A stretch of 64,000 nucleotides of DNA, from contig CBFHON010000001.1 of the NCBI GenBank assembly GCA_965657505.1, positions 248,001-312,000 on the forward strand, read 5' to 3'. This stretch comes from TMED109 sp002171375 (GTDB taxonomy: Bacteria > Pseudomonadota > Alphaproteobacteria > TMED109). Positions 15,408 to 24,204 of the stretch are shown here, piece by piece; positions within the stretch are counted from its first letter, which is position 1, and each line of letters begins with the position of its first letter. The position numbers and the translations under genes were made by a program. The notes under the pieces were generated by a model that had not been told where the DNA came from, searched no databases, and saw nothing but the letters and a program-made list of their open reading frames with translations.

Positions 15408-16052
15408 CTACTCTCTAATTGCAGTAGAATTAAGTGTAACTTCATTTTTATAAGACCAACAAGCATTATAATTACCCGTCCAACCTCTACCTTCTTTTCT
15501 CAGATTATCAAATCTTACTTTTCTAAAACCTGCATGGCATCTACCACAAGATAAAGCTAACATACAAACAGATCTTTTTATGTTTTCTGCATCTTTATCT
15601 TTAAAAGCTGTATTTAAATTTTGAGAAGCATATACCGCATCAGTATAATATCTATTAAAAGCTTCTGGTATGATCCAAACTAATCTTTCAGCGTTTGTAG
15701 ATTTAACATTTGCTACACTTGTATGTCGTGGCCAAAAATTTTCCACTTGTGTTAGTAAGTTGTATATTTCTAATCCGTCTTGTTCAGCTTCTCGCGCGTG
15801 AATTAATGAATAAGTTTCAAGAGGTTCCATATTATTCTGATTGCTTATTATAATTGTCGACCCATCAGAAGATGTTACTGAGTCTCCAGGAAGAGCAATT
15901 AGTGTTGCTAGTCTTTCTAATCTTGTCCACATAGCTTGCATAGCCTGTTGTCTTACATCAACCATAGTCTGCTTTTCATCTTCAGCGTAAGAAGCATTTA
16001 CAGTAGATAGAATAATAAATGTTCCAATTAGAATGTTTAATATGAATTTCAT
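15408..16052 (-). CDS. Cytochrome c'-like exported haem protein
   Basis: 214 aa from the ATG at 16052, chosen because GGTGGGG precedes it and a signal peptide (MKFILNILIGTFIIL...NASYA) follows directly; a longer in-frame reading adds 20 residues without support. The only haem motif is CGRCH near the C-terminus, preceded by helical sequence, an arrangement seen in class II cytochromes c (cytochrome c' and c556). The long central insertion and the C-terminal tail are unusual. Likely a periplasmic electron carrier or gas-binding protein. It converges with the small exported gene at 15403. Confidence 0.68.
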   Translation of the reverse strand: MKFILNILIGTFIILSTVNASYAEDEKQTMVDVRQQAMQAMWTRLERLATLIALPGDSVTSSDGSTIIISNQNNMEPLETYSLIHAREAEQDGLEIYNLLTQVENFWPRHTSVANVKSTNAERLVWIIPEAFNRYYTDAVYASQNLNTAFKDKDAENIKRSVCMLALSCGRCHAGFRKVRFDNLRKEGRGWTGNYNACWSYKNEVTLNSTAIRE

Positions 16053-16151
16053 ATGTACCCCACCAAAAAATTTATATTTTAATACCATATAGTATATAAA
16101 TATGTTAATCAATTAAAAGATAATACTAATAATTTATATCGAAAGTAATAT

Positions 16152-16898
16152 ATGTCTAGCTATATTTTTAAGCTAATTTTTATTTGTTTCTTAATGTTAT
16201 TTTATAATTATAGCTTAGCTAACTATAATGATGCAATTGATAATTATAACAATCAAAAATGGCATAAAGCGGAAAAACTTTGCACATATGAATTAGAGGA
16301 CTTTAGATGTATAAATTTATTAGGAGTAATTTATTTAAATGGATTAGGGGTAGAAGCTGATTATAGTAAAGCAAAGATATATTTTCTAAAGGCTAAAAAA
16401 TTAGGAAGCAAATCTGCAGAATTTAATCTAGGTTGGATGGCTCTTAAAGGATTAGGTGAAAAAATTAATTTAGATTCTGCTTCAAAATATTTTAATAATT
16501 ATAATTTAAAAGATGCATTAGTTAAAAAAAATAAAAATGAATTAAAAAATATTACAAAAGATAACTTAGTTAAATTAAAAAAAAATAATTTGATTTCCAA
16601 ATATGGTTATTTTTATACCAACTATATAAAGTTAGAAATACTATTTAAATCAAAAATTAATATCGAAAAAAAAATTCTTCCTAATATTTCTGAAATAGAA
16701 AATAAATTAAAACTATTTGATACTGTATTAATTAAAAATAATGCTGATATCCTCGCTATAAGAGAAAATATTTTAAAAGAGCAAGAAATTTTTATAAAAC
16801 TACTGATAATAGACATTGATCAAGATTTAGATAAATTTAAGAAAACAATAACGGATGTATATGTAATTTTACAAAATTATGAAATTAATAATATTTAG
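16152..16898 (+). CDS. Exported Sel1-repeat (TPR-like) protein
   Basis: 248 aa with a signal peptide (residues 1-23, ending YSLA). Two or three Sel1-like repeats are visible: LLGVIYLNGLGVEADYSKA and FNLGWMALKGLGEKINLDSA. The remaining C-terminal half is Lys/Asn/Ile-rich and helical with no recognisable domain. Sel1 proteins act as protein-protein scaffolds, here presumably in the periplasm. Nine nt separate it from the next small exported gene. Confidence 0.72.
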   Translation: MSSYIFKLIFICFLMLFYNYSLANYNDAIDNYNNQKWHKAEKLCTYELEDFRCINLLGVIYLNGLGVEADYSKAKIYFLKAKKLGSKSAEFNLGWMALKGLGEKINLDSASKYFNNYNLKDALVKKNKNELKNITKDNLVKLKKNNLISKYGYFYTNYIKLEILFKSKINIEKKILPNISEIENKLKLFDTVLIKNNADILAIRENILKEQEIFIKLLIIDIDQDLDKFKKTITDVYVILQNYEINNI

Positions 16899-16907
16899 GA
16901 GAAATTT

Positions 16908-17312
16908 ATGAAAAAACTTATAATCGTAATAGGTCTATTTTTTTTAAGCTCTAATGTTTTATCGGAAGAAATTTTGAGGTCAGTTGTTATACCTTTGACT
17001 GAAGAGGATTACAAAAAAAATCCTACAAGTGACTGCAGATCTTTTTCAAAAGTTTTGGTAGAGGCTAAAAATGAATGGAAACATGTGATTCCGTTTAAAT
17101 TATCTGATCAAGGATTAAAACATTTTTTAATTGGCTACAATCTGCAAGAAAAACTAGAAGCTGATATAGTTACTGTTTGGCCATCTTATAAAGGTAGAAG
17201 AGATCAATACTATGTTTTAATTGGTAATAATAATTGTTTTGTTAAATGGCTAGAACTATTACCAAATAGTATTCAAGAAATTATTGATATTGGCTCTAAA
17301 AAAAATATTTAA
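16908..17312 (+). CDS. Small exported protein of unknown function
   Basis: 134 aa, preceded by TAGGAG and starting with a clear signal peptide (MKKLIIVIGLFFLSSNVLS). The mature part has two Cys residues (SDCRSF, NNCFVKW) and motifs VIPLTEEDYKK and VTVWPSYKGRRDQYYVLIG, suggesting a small mixed alpha/beta domain with a disulfide. I know no matching family. It probably forms an operon with the Sel1 protein upstream. Confidence 0.6.
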   Translation: MKKLIIVIGLFFLSSNVLSEEILRSVVIPLTEEDYKKNPTSDCRSFSKVLVEAKNEWKHVIPFKLSDQGLKHFLIGYNLQEKLEADIVTVWPSYKGRRDQYYVLIGNNNCFVKWLELLPNSIQEIIDIGSKKNI

Positions 17313-17318
17313 AATAAT

Positions 17319-17726
17319 TTATTTTTCTAATTTAAATTTAGGTATTGTAAAGTCATCATCTTGCTTTTCAAAAACAACACTAACTTTATCTCCAATAGAT
17401 ATATCAGCTATATTATCAGTTAATATATTTGAAATTATTCTGGCACCTCCATCTAATTCTATTGAAGCAACAATATAGGGTGTATCCTCTTTAAAAGCAG
17501 GGCCGGCAGGAACATGAACAACTGTAAAAGAGTATATTTTACCTTTTCCAGAAACCTCTTTCCAAACTATATTTTTACTATCTGAGGCGTTAGTAAGTTG
17601 CTTTGAATATAGAAAATACTCTTCTGTATCCAATGAATACTGAACCATTAATTTATTATCCTTTGCAGAGTCCCAATATATTTTTGAGTCAGGGTCAATT
17701 GTAGGTCTAGGTTTTTTGAATTCCAT
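17319..17726 (-). CDS. DUF35 OB-fold protein lacking the zinc-ribbon cysteines
   Basis: 135 aa from the ATG at 17726, one base after the thiolase-like stop. The OB-fold half is typical of DUF35: WKEVSGKGKIYSFTVVH, PYIVASIELDGGARIISNI, IGDKVSVVFEK. The preceding rubredoxin-like zinc ribbon should carry four Cys, but the corresponding stretch (YSLDTEEYFLYSKQL...) contains none. DUF35 proteins pair with thiolase-like enzymes and help bind acyl-CoA, as ChsH2 does with the Ltp2 aldolase. The zinc-free variant suggests the ribbon fold is lost or held otherwise. Confidence 0.78.
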   Translation of the reverse strand: MEFKKPRPTIDPDSKIYWDSAKDNKLMVQYSLDTEEYFLYSKQLTNASDSKNIVWKEVSGKGKIYSFTVVHVPAGPAFKEDTPYIVASIELDGGARIISNILTDNIADISIGDKVSVVFEKQDDDFTIPKFKLEK

Positions 17727-17727
17727 A

Positions 17728-18906
17728 CTAACTACTTTCTCTTGATAAAAGCAAAGTTGTAGAACTAGATAATACTCCGCCAGTCCCATGGCATAAAGCA
17801 TTAACAGGGTTATTTATTTGTCTTTTTCCGCATTTACCCCATAATTGTCTACTAGCTTCTATAATGGTAAATATACCGTACATTCCGGGATGACAATAGC
17901 TAAGCCCTCCGCCATTAGTATTCAGAGGGAAATCTCCTCCAGGAGCTGTTCTTTGATTTTTTACAAAGTCTTTTCCTTCACCCAATTTACAAAAACCAAT
18001 TGCTTCTAAAGTCAATAGAACTGTAATTGTAAAAGAATCGTAAAGCATAGTAATATCTATATCTTCTATATTTAATTTTGCTTTTTTAAATGCTAATTTA
18101 CTTGAATGAGAAGCAATTTCTAATTTTTCCATGTTTGGCATATAATTTATACTTGAGTGGCTATTACATTCTCCAAAGCCTTTAATATAAATTGGTTCAG
18201 TTTTTAAGTGTTTTGCTTTTTCTTCTGATGTTATAACAATAGCACCTCCACCATCCGTTACTAAACAGCAATCTGATCTATGCAAAGGACTAGATATAGG
18301 CTTAGATTGTAATGCTTCATCAATAGTTAAATGCTCTTTAAATGCTGCATTTTCATTCATAGAGGCCCATGCTCTTGTAGATACTGCTATTTCAGCAAGA
18401 GTTTCTCTTGTACTTCCATAAGTAGACATATGTTTTTGTGCAGCTAATGCATATCCACCAACTGGTAAAGGTAATCCACTAACAACTTCAAATTGACTAC
18501 TATAAAGTGCAGGTCTATCTCCTAAAACTCTAGACATATTTGATTTTTGTAGGCTTCCGTATATTACAAGAACTGTATCGCAGAGACCTGCATTAATTGC
18601 TTGAAAAGCATGATTTACATGAACTAAAAATGTTGAACCTCCAATATTTGTCCCTTCAATCCATTTAGGAGTTTTTATGCCTAAATATTCTACTAGTAGA
18701 TTAGGTTGCATTAAACCTGGTCCAGGCACTCCCCACATTCCTGCAACAGCAATTCCATCAATATCAGACATCTTAAGCCCTGCTTGATTTAATGCTTCTT
18801 CTGCACAATATTTTTGAATAGTTAATTCACTATTTCCTTCTGGAGCTCTTCCTCTATCCTGCAGAGGAAAATCCGAAACACCGACTATACAAGGTTTTTT
18901 ATCCAT
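17728..18906 (-). CDS. Thiolase-like protein (SCP-x/Ltp type), probable DUF35 partner
   Basis: 392 aa from the ATG at 18906; the 30-codon upstream extension of the frame is translated tRNA-Cys and is not real. Family motifs: SDCCLVTDGGGAIVI, NTNGGGLSYCHPGMYG and CHGTGG. The usual nucleophilic Cys region reads GGSTFLVHVNHA, with no Cys, as in Ltp-type proteins that act as retro-aldolases rather than thiolases. The next gene is its likely DUF35 partner. Role is probably cleavage of a branched or ring-derived acyl-CoA. It lies 14 nt after tRNA-Cys and may be co-transcribed with it. Confidence 0.83.
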   Translation of the reverse strand: MDKKPCIVGVSDFPLQDRGRAPEGNSELTIQKYCAEEALNQAGLKMSDIDGIAVAGMWGVPGPGLMQPNLLVEYLGIKTPKWIEGTNIGGSTFLVHVNHAFQAINAGLCDTVLVIYGSLQKSNMSRVLGDRPALYSSQFEVVSGLPLPVGGYALAAQKHMSTYGSTRETLAEIAVSTRAWASMNENAAFKEHLTIDEALQSKPISSPLHRSDCCLVTDGGGAIVITSEEKAKHLKTEPIYIKGFGECNSHSSINYMPNMEKLEIASHSSKLAFKKAKLNIEDIDITMLYDSFTITVLLTLEAIGFCKLGEGKDFVKNQRTAPGGDFPLNTNGGGLSYCHPGMYGIFTIIEASRQLWGKCGKRQINNPVNALCHGTGGVLSSSTTLLLSRESS

Positions 18907-18920
18907 AATTTTAACCTTTT

Positions 18921-18994
18921 TGGAGGCCCGGGACGGAATCGAACCGCCGTACGGGGATTTGCAGTCCTCTACATAACCACTCTGACACCGGGCC
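18921..18994 (-). tRNA. tRNA-Cys (anticodon GCA)
   Basis: 74-nt cloverleaf on the minus strand. The acceptor GGCCCGG pairs perfectly with CCGGGCC; the discriminator is U73, the Cys identity base; CCA is encoded (18921-18923). The anticodon loop is CTGCAAA with GCA, and the T-loop is TTCGATT on a 5-bp stem with one G-U pair. Confidence 0.97.
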
Positions 18995-19133
18995 ACTAAA
19001 TTAATATTTTATATATATTTGTATAAAATTACATAATAATAAAATATTATTTAAAATAAATTTAGAAACATATACTCTATATTAATAATTAGGTAAAATA
19101 TTATTATCATGAATTTTAATTATTGAGGTTTGC

Positions 19134-21620
19134 TTGTCTTTTAATAATTTATATAACAATTATATATTTAAATTTCCAAAAACCATAATAGTTTTACTAT
19201 TTAGTTCTTTAATATTTTTTGGTTACTTTGCTAATAATTTAATTATTGATGCTTCATCAGATACTTTAATCTTAGAAGGAGATAAAGATTTAGAATACAC
19301 TCAATTAGTTGGTAAGAGATATTATTCACCAGATTTCTTAATTCTGGCTTATTCTCCTAATGAAGATTTATTTTCTTCAAATACTTTAAAAAATATTGAA
19401 GACATTTCTGATAAACTTCTAAAAATAAAAAATGTTGCTTCTGTAACCTCAATATTGAATGTTCCTATATTATTAAGTCCGCCTAGACCTATAACAGAGC
19501 TTATTGAAAATATTCCTACTATTGAGTCTGATAATATTGATTTAGATCTTGTAAAAAATGAGTTTATAAATAGTCCTTTATATAGCGATAATTTAGTAAG
19601 CAAAGACTTTAAAACTACTTCAATTATAATTAATTTAAAAGAAGATATAATCGGAATTAAACTAAGAGATGAAAGAAATATTTTCAGAAAAAATAAATCA
19701 GATTCTGTTATAAGTTCAACTGATTTAGAAAAATTACTGATTATTGAGAAGAAGTATAATACTCATAAAAAAGACCTAAAAAGAATTAATGAAGAAACAA
19801 TCAAGGAAATAAGAAATATTATTAAACCATTTAAAGATAAGGAAGTAATCTTTTTAGGTGGCTTAGGAATGATTACTAATGATGTTATAAATTATGTTAA
19901 GCAAGATTTAAAAATATTTGGTTTTTCTATATTATTTTTTCTAATAATAACCTTAATAATAATTTTTAGACAATTAAGATGGATAGTAATACCAATAGTT
20001 ACATGTTTTTTTTCTGTTGTTATTACATCAGGAATTTTAGGAATATTTGGTTGGAATATAACTATTATTTCATCAAATTTTATTTCACTTCAATTAATAT
20101 TTACTATGGCAATATCAGTTCATCTTACTGTAAAATATAGAGAACTATTTCATATACATAGTAATTATAATCAGAAAGAATTATTAGTTAAAACATTATC
20201 TTCTATGGTTAAACCTTGTGTCTACACAGTTGCAACAACGATTGTAGGTTTTTCATCATTAGTTTTTTCAGGGTTATTACCAGTTATAAATTTTGGATGG
20301 ATGATGAGTATAGGAATAGTTATTTCTTTATTATGTTCATTTATATTATTTCCTGTCTTACAAATATATCTAGATAAAGTTACTCCAAATCTTAGTTTTG
20401 AAAAGATGCTTCCTCTTCCTGAAATATTTTCAAGAATCTCAACTTTTATTGGAAAAAGGATAATTTTTATAGCGCTTATAATATTTATAATTAGCATAAT
20501 AGGTATTATTCAACTTCGTGTAGAAAATAGTTTTATAGATTATTTTAAAAATAATAGCGAAATTTATAAAGGTATGAAATTAATAGATCAAAAATTAGGT
20601 GGTACAACGTTATTAGATATAACTATTGATTTAGATTCAGAAATTAAAGAAGAAGTTTATATAAATGATGAAGACAGTTTTGAAGATGATGAATTTGATT
20701 TTTTAGATGAAGATAGTGAAGCAATTAGTGCTTCTAACCAATTATTTTTCACTTCAACTAAAATGGAGTTAATTAATAGTATACATGACTATTTAGAAAA
20801 ACAGCCTGAAATTGGAAAGGTAATGTCTTTTGCTACTTTATTAAAAGTAGGAAAAATATTAAATAATAATAATGATTTAGATATAATACAGTTAGCTTTA
20901 CTGTATTCCGAATTACCAGATAAATATAAAAATATTATAATTTCTCCCTATTTATCTATAGAAGATAACCAAGCTAAATTTAGCCTAAGAGTTATAGATT
21001 CTATGCCAGATTTAAGAAGAAATGAGTTAATTAACAGATTGAAATTAGAAATTCCAAATGAAGTTAATATTAGTAAAGATAGAGTTCATTATAGTAATGT
21101 ACTGATACTGTATAATAATATGCTTCAAAGCTTATTTAAATCACAAATACTTACTTTGGGAACTGTTATAATATTATTATTATTAATGTTTTTGATGCTT
21201 TTTAGATCATTGAAAACTTCATTAATAGCCTTATTTCCAAATGTGATATCTATTTCTTTAGTTTTAGGTTTTATGGGTTGGTTTAGAATACCGTTAGATA
21301 TGATGACTATAACTATTGCTGCAATTAGTATGGGTATAGCAGTTGATAATACTATTCACTATATATATAGATACAGAAATGAACTAAAAAAAGATAATGA
21401 TTATAGTCTTGCAATGTATAGGACGCATATGAGTATTGGATTTGCTCTGTACTATACTTCTGTGACTATAATAGTAGGGTTTTGTATATTAATATTTTCA
21501 AATTTTATACCAAGTATATATTTTGGTGTATTAACAAGTTTAGCAATGTTAATGGCTCTACTTTCGTCACTAATTTTATTGCCACAATTATTAATTTTAT
21601 TTAAGCCATTTGATAATTAA
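19134..21620 (+). CDS. RND superfamily/MMPL-type exporter
   Basis: 828-aa membrane protein with the duplicated RND layout: TM1 (residues about 15-35), a periplasmic domain, a five-helix bundle at 255-410, TM7 near 440-460, a second periplasmic domain, and a last bundle at 655-825. The motif GIAVDNTIHYIYRYR in the C-terminal bundle is typical of MMPL/hopanoid-transporter-like RND members. The second periplasmic loop carries a remarkable acidic run (DDEDSFEDDEFDFLDEDSEA). TTG start with GAGG upstream. Probably exports a lipid or hydrophobic compound; no periplasmic adaptor gene is next to it. Confidence 0.85.
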   Translation: MSFNNLYNNYIFKFPKTIIVLLFSSLIFFGYFANNLIIDASSDTLILEGDKDLEYTQLVGKRYYSPDFLILAYSPNEDLFSSNTLKNIEDISDKLLKIKNVASVTSILNVPILLSPPRPITELIENIPTIESDNIDLDLVKNEFINSPLYSDNLVSKDFKTTSIIINLKEDIIGIKLRDERNIFRKNKSDSVISSTDLEKLLIIEKKYNTHKKDLKRINEETIKEIRNIIKPFKDKEVIFLGGLGMITNDVINYVKQDLKIFGFSILFFLIITLIIIFRQLRWIVIPIVTCFFSVVITSGILGIFGWNITIISSNFISLQLIFTMAISVHLTVKYRELFHIHSNYNQKELLVKTLSSMVKPCVYTVATTIVGFSSLVFSGLLPVINFGWMMSIGIVISLLCSFILFPVLQIYLDKVTPNLSFEKMLPLPEIFSRISTFIGKRIIFIALIIFIISIIGIIQLRVENSFIDYFKNNSEIYKGMKLIDQKLGGTTLLDITIDLDSEIKEEVYINDEDSFEDDEFDFLDEDSEAISASNQLFFTSTKMELINSIHDYLEKQPEIGKVMSFATLLKVGKILNNNNDLDIIQLALLYSELPDKYKNIIISPYLSIEDNQAKFSLRVIDSMPDLRRNELINRLKLEIPNEVNISKDRVHYSNVLILYNNMLQSLFKSQILTLGTVIILLLLMFLMLFRSLKTSLIALFPNVISISLVLGFMGWFRIPLDMMTITIAAISMGIAVDNTIHYIYRYRNELKKDNDYSLAMYRTHMSIGFALYYTSVTIIVGFCILIFSNFIPSIYFGVLTSLAMLMALLSSLILLPQLLILFKPFDN

Positions 21621-21697
21621 GTATTTTAATAATCTTTCTTAACATTTTTTATTTTTTATTATATTAGTATTGTAAGTTTTTAATTTAGAGTATTAAA

Positions 21698-22366
21698 ATG
21701 ACAGTTTCTTTAGAAATAATGAATAAAAATATGATAGATGGGCAATTAAAGCCTATGGGAATAAATGACCCTATTATTTTAGAGGCTTTTAAAAATATTC
21801 CTCGTGAATTGTTTGTAGACAAGGACAAGTCTTCTTTTTCTTATTATGAAGGTAATATATTAATTAAAGATAATCGTTGGTTATTATCTAGTATGTTAAT
21901 TGCTCGATTAATAAATTGTGTAAGTATTTCTAGTGATGATGTAATATTAGAAATTGGTTCTTGTACTGGATATACAACAGCTATCTTAGAAAAACTATGC
22001 TCATTGGTAGTTGGTGTTGAAGAAGACCCAGAACTAAGAGTTTTAGCAAATAAAACTCTAGCAAAAATAGAATCTAATAGTTCAATAATTGTAGGAGGTC
22101 AGCATATATTAGGAAATATAAAAAGTGCACCATACGATAAAATATTTATTTTTGGTTCTTTAGAAAAAGTTCCTAATTCTCTATTTGACCAATTATCAGA
22201 TAATGGTTCATTAATTACAGTAATAAAAAATAAGAATAATCATAAATCCTGTGGAAATGCTGTTGTATTTAAAAAAAATAAAGATATTATTAGTAGTTCT
22301 AAAGTATTTGATGTAGAAGTACCCTTTATGGAAGGATTTAATATTAAAGAAGATTTTAATTTTTAG
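21698..22366 (+). CDS. Protein-L-isoaspartate O-methyltransferase-like protein
   Basis: 222-aa SAM-dependent methyltransferase of the PCMT family. Motif I is VILEIGSCTGYTTAILEKL, and the N-terminal MIDGQLKPMGINDPIILEAFKNIPRELFV matches the family. It lies immediately before tolC, a placement common in alphaproteobacteria, and is distinct from the second PCMT gene beside surE. It may repair isoaspartyl residues or methylate another target. Confidence 0.85.
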   Translation: MTVSLEIMNKNMIDGQLKPMGINDPIILEAFKNIPRELFVDKDKSSFSYYEGNILIKDNRWLLSSMLIARLINCVSISSDDVILEIGSCTGYTTAILEKLCSLVVGVEEDPELRVLANKTLAKIESNSSIIVGGQHILGNIKSAPYDKIFIFGSLEKVPNSLFDQLSDNGSLITVIKNKNNHKSCGNAVVFKKNKDIISSSKVFDVEVPFMEGFNIKEDFNF

Positions 22367-22433
22367 TATTTATGCTCTTAACTATTCTTATTTAATATTT
22401 GCAAATTATAGAAATTAATAAGAGAGATATATT

Positions 22434-23837
22434 ATGATTATATTACAAGTAAATAAAAATTTTTTGATAATACTATTTATTATAACAATTTCATTATGTT
22501 TTTCTTATAAAGATATAAAAGCTCAAAGTCTTAATGTATCCTTAGCAAATGCCTATTCTAACCATCCTTTATTATTTTCTGAAAGAATTGGTGAAAGAGT
22601 ACTTAGTGAAGATGTAGCTGAAGCTCTCTCAGGTTGGAAGCCACAAGTCTACGTTGATGGTTCCTTAGGCAAAACTTTGGTGAATACTACAACTACTACT
22701 AGCTCTAAAACAGATAGTAATTTGCCGATATCAGTAGGTATTGTTGTATCAAAAAAAATATATGATGGAGGCAAAACTAGTCAAAATATAAAAATTGCTG
22801 ACTCAAGACTAATTGCTAATAATTCAAGATTATCTTCCATTGAAAATCAAGTTTTACTTAGTGCAGCAAAAGCATATTTTAATCTATTAAAAGAGCAGGA
22901 TCTTTTGGATGTAGCTCTTAAGAATAAAGATGTTATTAAAAGGCAATTAGAAGCTACTAAAGATCGTTTTGATGTTGGTGATCTAACTATAACAGATGTA
23001 TCGCAAGCTGAAGCGAGATTATCTGATGCGAACGCAAATCTTGTTAAAGCTGAGGCTGATTTAAATACTGCAAAAGCTATATTTTTCTCTGATATTGGTC
23101 TAGAACCAGAAGATATATTTTATCCTGAAGAAATTCCTATTCTACCACAAAATTTACAAGAATTAGTTAATGATGTTAAGAAGTTTAATCCAAAAGTAAT
23201 TAATGCAAGAAAAATGAAATTAGTTGCTGAGGAAGAACTAAAATTAGCACTTAAAGAAATGTCATTATCCGTTGATATTCAAGCAAGTGCTAATCAAGCA
23301 TGGGATCCTAATACTTTTTTTGAGGAGCAAAGGTACTTTGATTTATCTGCAAATTTAAAGATGCCTCTATATTTGGGAGGTAAAGATAAAGCAATTATTA
23401 GAAAATCTAGAGAAAAAATAAATAAATCTAATGCAAATATTGACGATATTCTTAGACAAGAAGCTGAAAAAGCAATGATAATATGGAATAATATTGAAAG
23501 CCTTAATTCACAAATTATTGCTTTTAATTCTTCTATTAAGGCAAATGAAATTGCATTAGATGGAGTTGTGCAAGAAGAAAATGTTGGAGCAAGGACAGTT
23601 ATTGATGTGCTTGATGCAGAAAATGAATTATTTATGGCTAGAGCAAATTTAATAAAGGCTAGTATAAGTCAATATATTGCAACTTATGAATTACTTGAGG
23701 TTATTGGAGGAATGACTGCAAGAGATTTAAATTTACCAGTTTCATCATTTTATGATTCCAATGAATATTACAATAAAATGAAGGATTTATCTGGTTCTAA
23801 TGAAAAATCATTATTGAATTTTTTAGATAAAAATTAA
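22434..23837 (+). CDS. tolC: TolC family outer membrane protein
   Basis: 467-aa outer membrane efflux channel subunit with a signal peptide (residues about 10-30, ending IKAQS). The internal duplication of the TolC fold is visible: helix-rich halves start with LNVSLANAYSNHPLLFSERI and LQELVNDVKKFNPKVINARKM; VSQAEARLSDANANL and IDVLDAENELFMARANL are the two equatorial coiled-coil repeats. Functions with inner-membrane exporters, in type I secretion or multidrug efflux. Eleven nt before the PopZ-like gene. Confidence 0.94.
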   Translation: MIILQVNKNFLIILFIITISLCFSYKDIKAQSLNVSLANAYSNHPLLFSERIGERVLSEDVAEALSGWKPQVYVDGSLGKTLVNTTTTTSSKTDSNLPISVGIVVSKKIYDGGKTSQNIKIADSRLIANNSRLSSIENQVLLSAAKAYFNLLKEQDLLDVALKNKDVIKRQLEATKDRFDVGDLTITDVSQAEARLSDANANLVKAEADLNTAKAIFFSDIGLEPEDIFYPEEIPILPQNLQELVNDVKKFNPKVINARKMKLVAEEELKLALKEMSLSVDIQASANQAWDPNTFFEEQRYFDLSANLKMPLYLGGKDKAIIRKSREKINKSNANIDDILRQEAEKAMIIWNNIESLNSQIIAFNSSIKANEIALDGVVQEENVGARTVIDVLDAENELFMARANLIKASISQYIATYELLEVIGGMTARDLNLPVSSFYDSNEYYNKMKDLSGSNEKSLLNFLDKN

Positions 23838-23847
23838 GTTATTAAAT

Positions 23848-24171
23848 ATGGTGAAAAAAAAAGCATCTAAAAAACATATTTCCTCTGCAATGAAGGATCT
23901 TGAGGATGCCCTTTTAAATACAAATTCTAAAAATACTAAGAAAACCAATACTATTAGTAAAAGAAAAAAAGATGAAAATGTACTTCTTTTAACAGATATA
24001 ATTGAATTATCACCTTATAAAGACATGAATTTTAAATTAATCACTATGAAGAAAAATATATCAAATATTATAAAGTCAGATATTAAAAATTGGATTAAAA
24101 ATAATATGTCTAGTATAACCGATGAATCTATAAAAAAATCATTAAATACACTAAAATATAATAAAAAATAA
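23848..24171 (+). CDS. DUF2497/PopZ-like protein, minimal and lysine-rich
   Basis: 107 aa. The C-terminal part NIIKSDIKNWIKNNMSSITDESIKK lines up with the conserved helices of DUF2497/PopZ, including the invariant Trp, and VLLLTDIIE matches the preceding LTD motif. A short N-terminal helix (SSAMKDLEDALLN) may be the partner-binding region. Position between tolC and valS is the same as that of popZ in Caulobacter. PopZ self-assembles at cell poles and anchors the chromosome. Here the acidic proline-rich linker is absent and the protein is strongly basic, so function may be reduced or altered. Confidence 0.72.
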   Translation: MVKKKASKKHISSAMKDLEDALLNTNSKNTKKTNTISKRKKDENVLLLTDIIELSPYKDMNFKLITMKKNISNIIKSDIKNWIKNNMSSITDESIKKSLNTLKYNKK

Positions 24172-24204
24172 TAAATTATATTTTTTTTATTAATATTTGG
24201 AAAA

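Noticed and set aside
18907..18996. Longer thiolase-like protein starting within tRNA-Cys
   Set aside because: The extension is the tRNA itself translated; the ATG at 18906 matches family N-termini.
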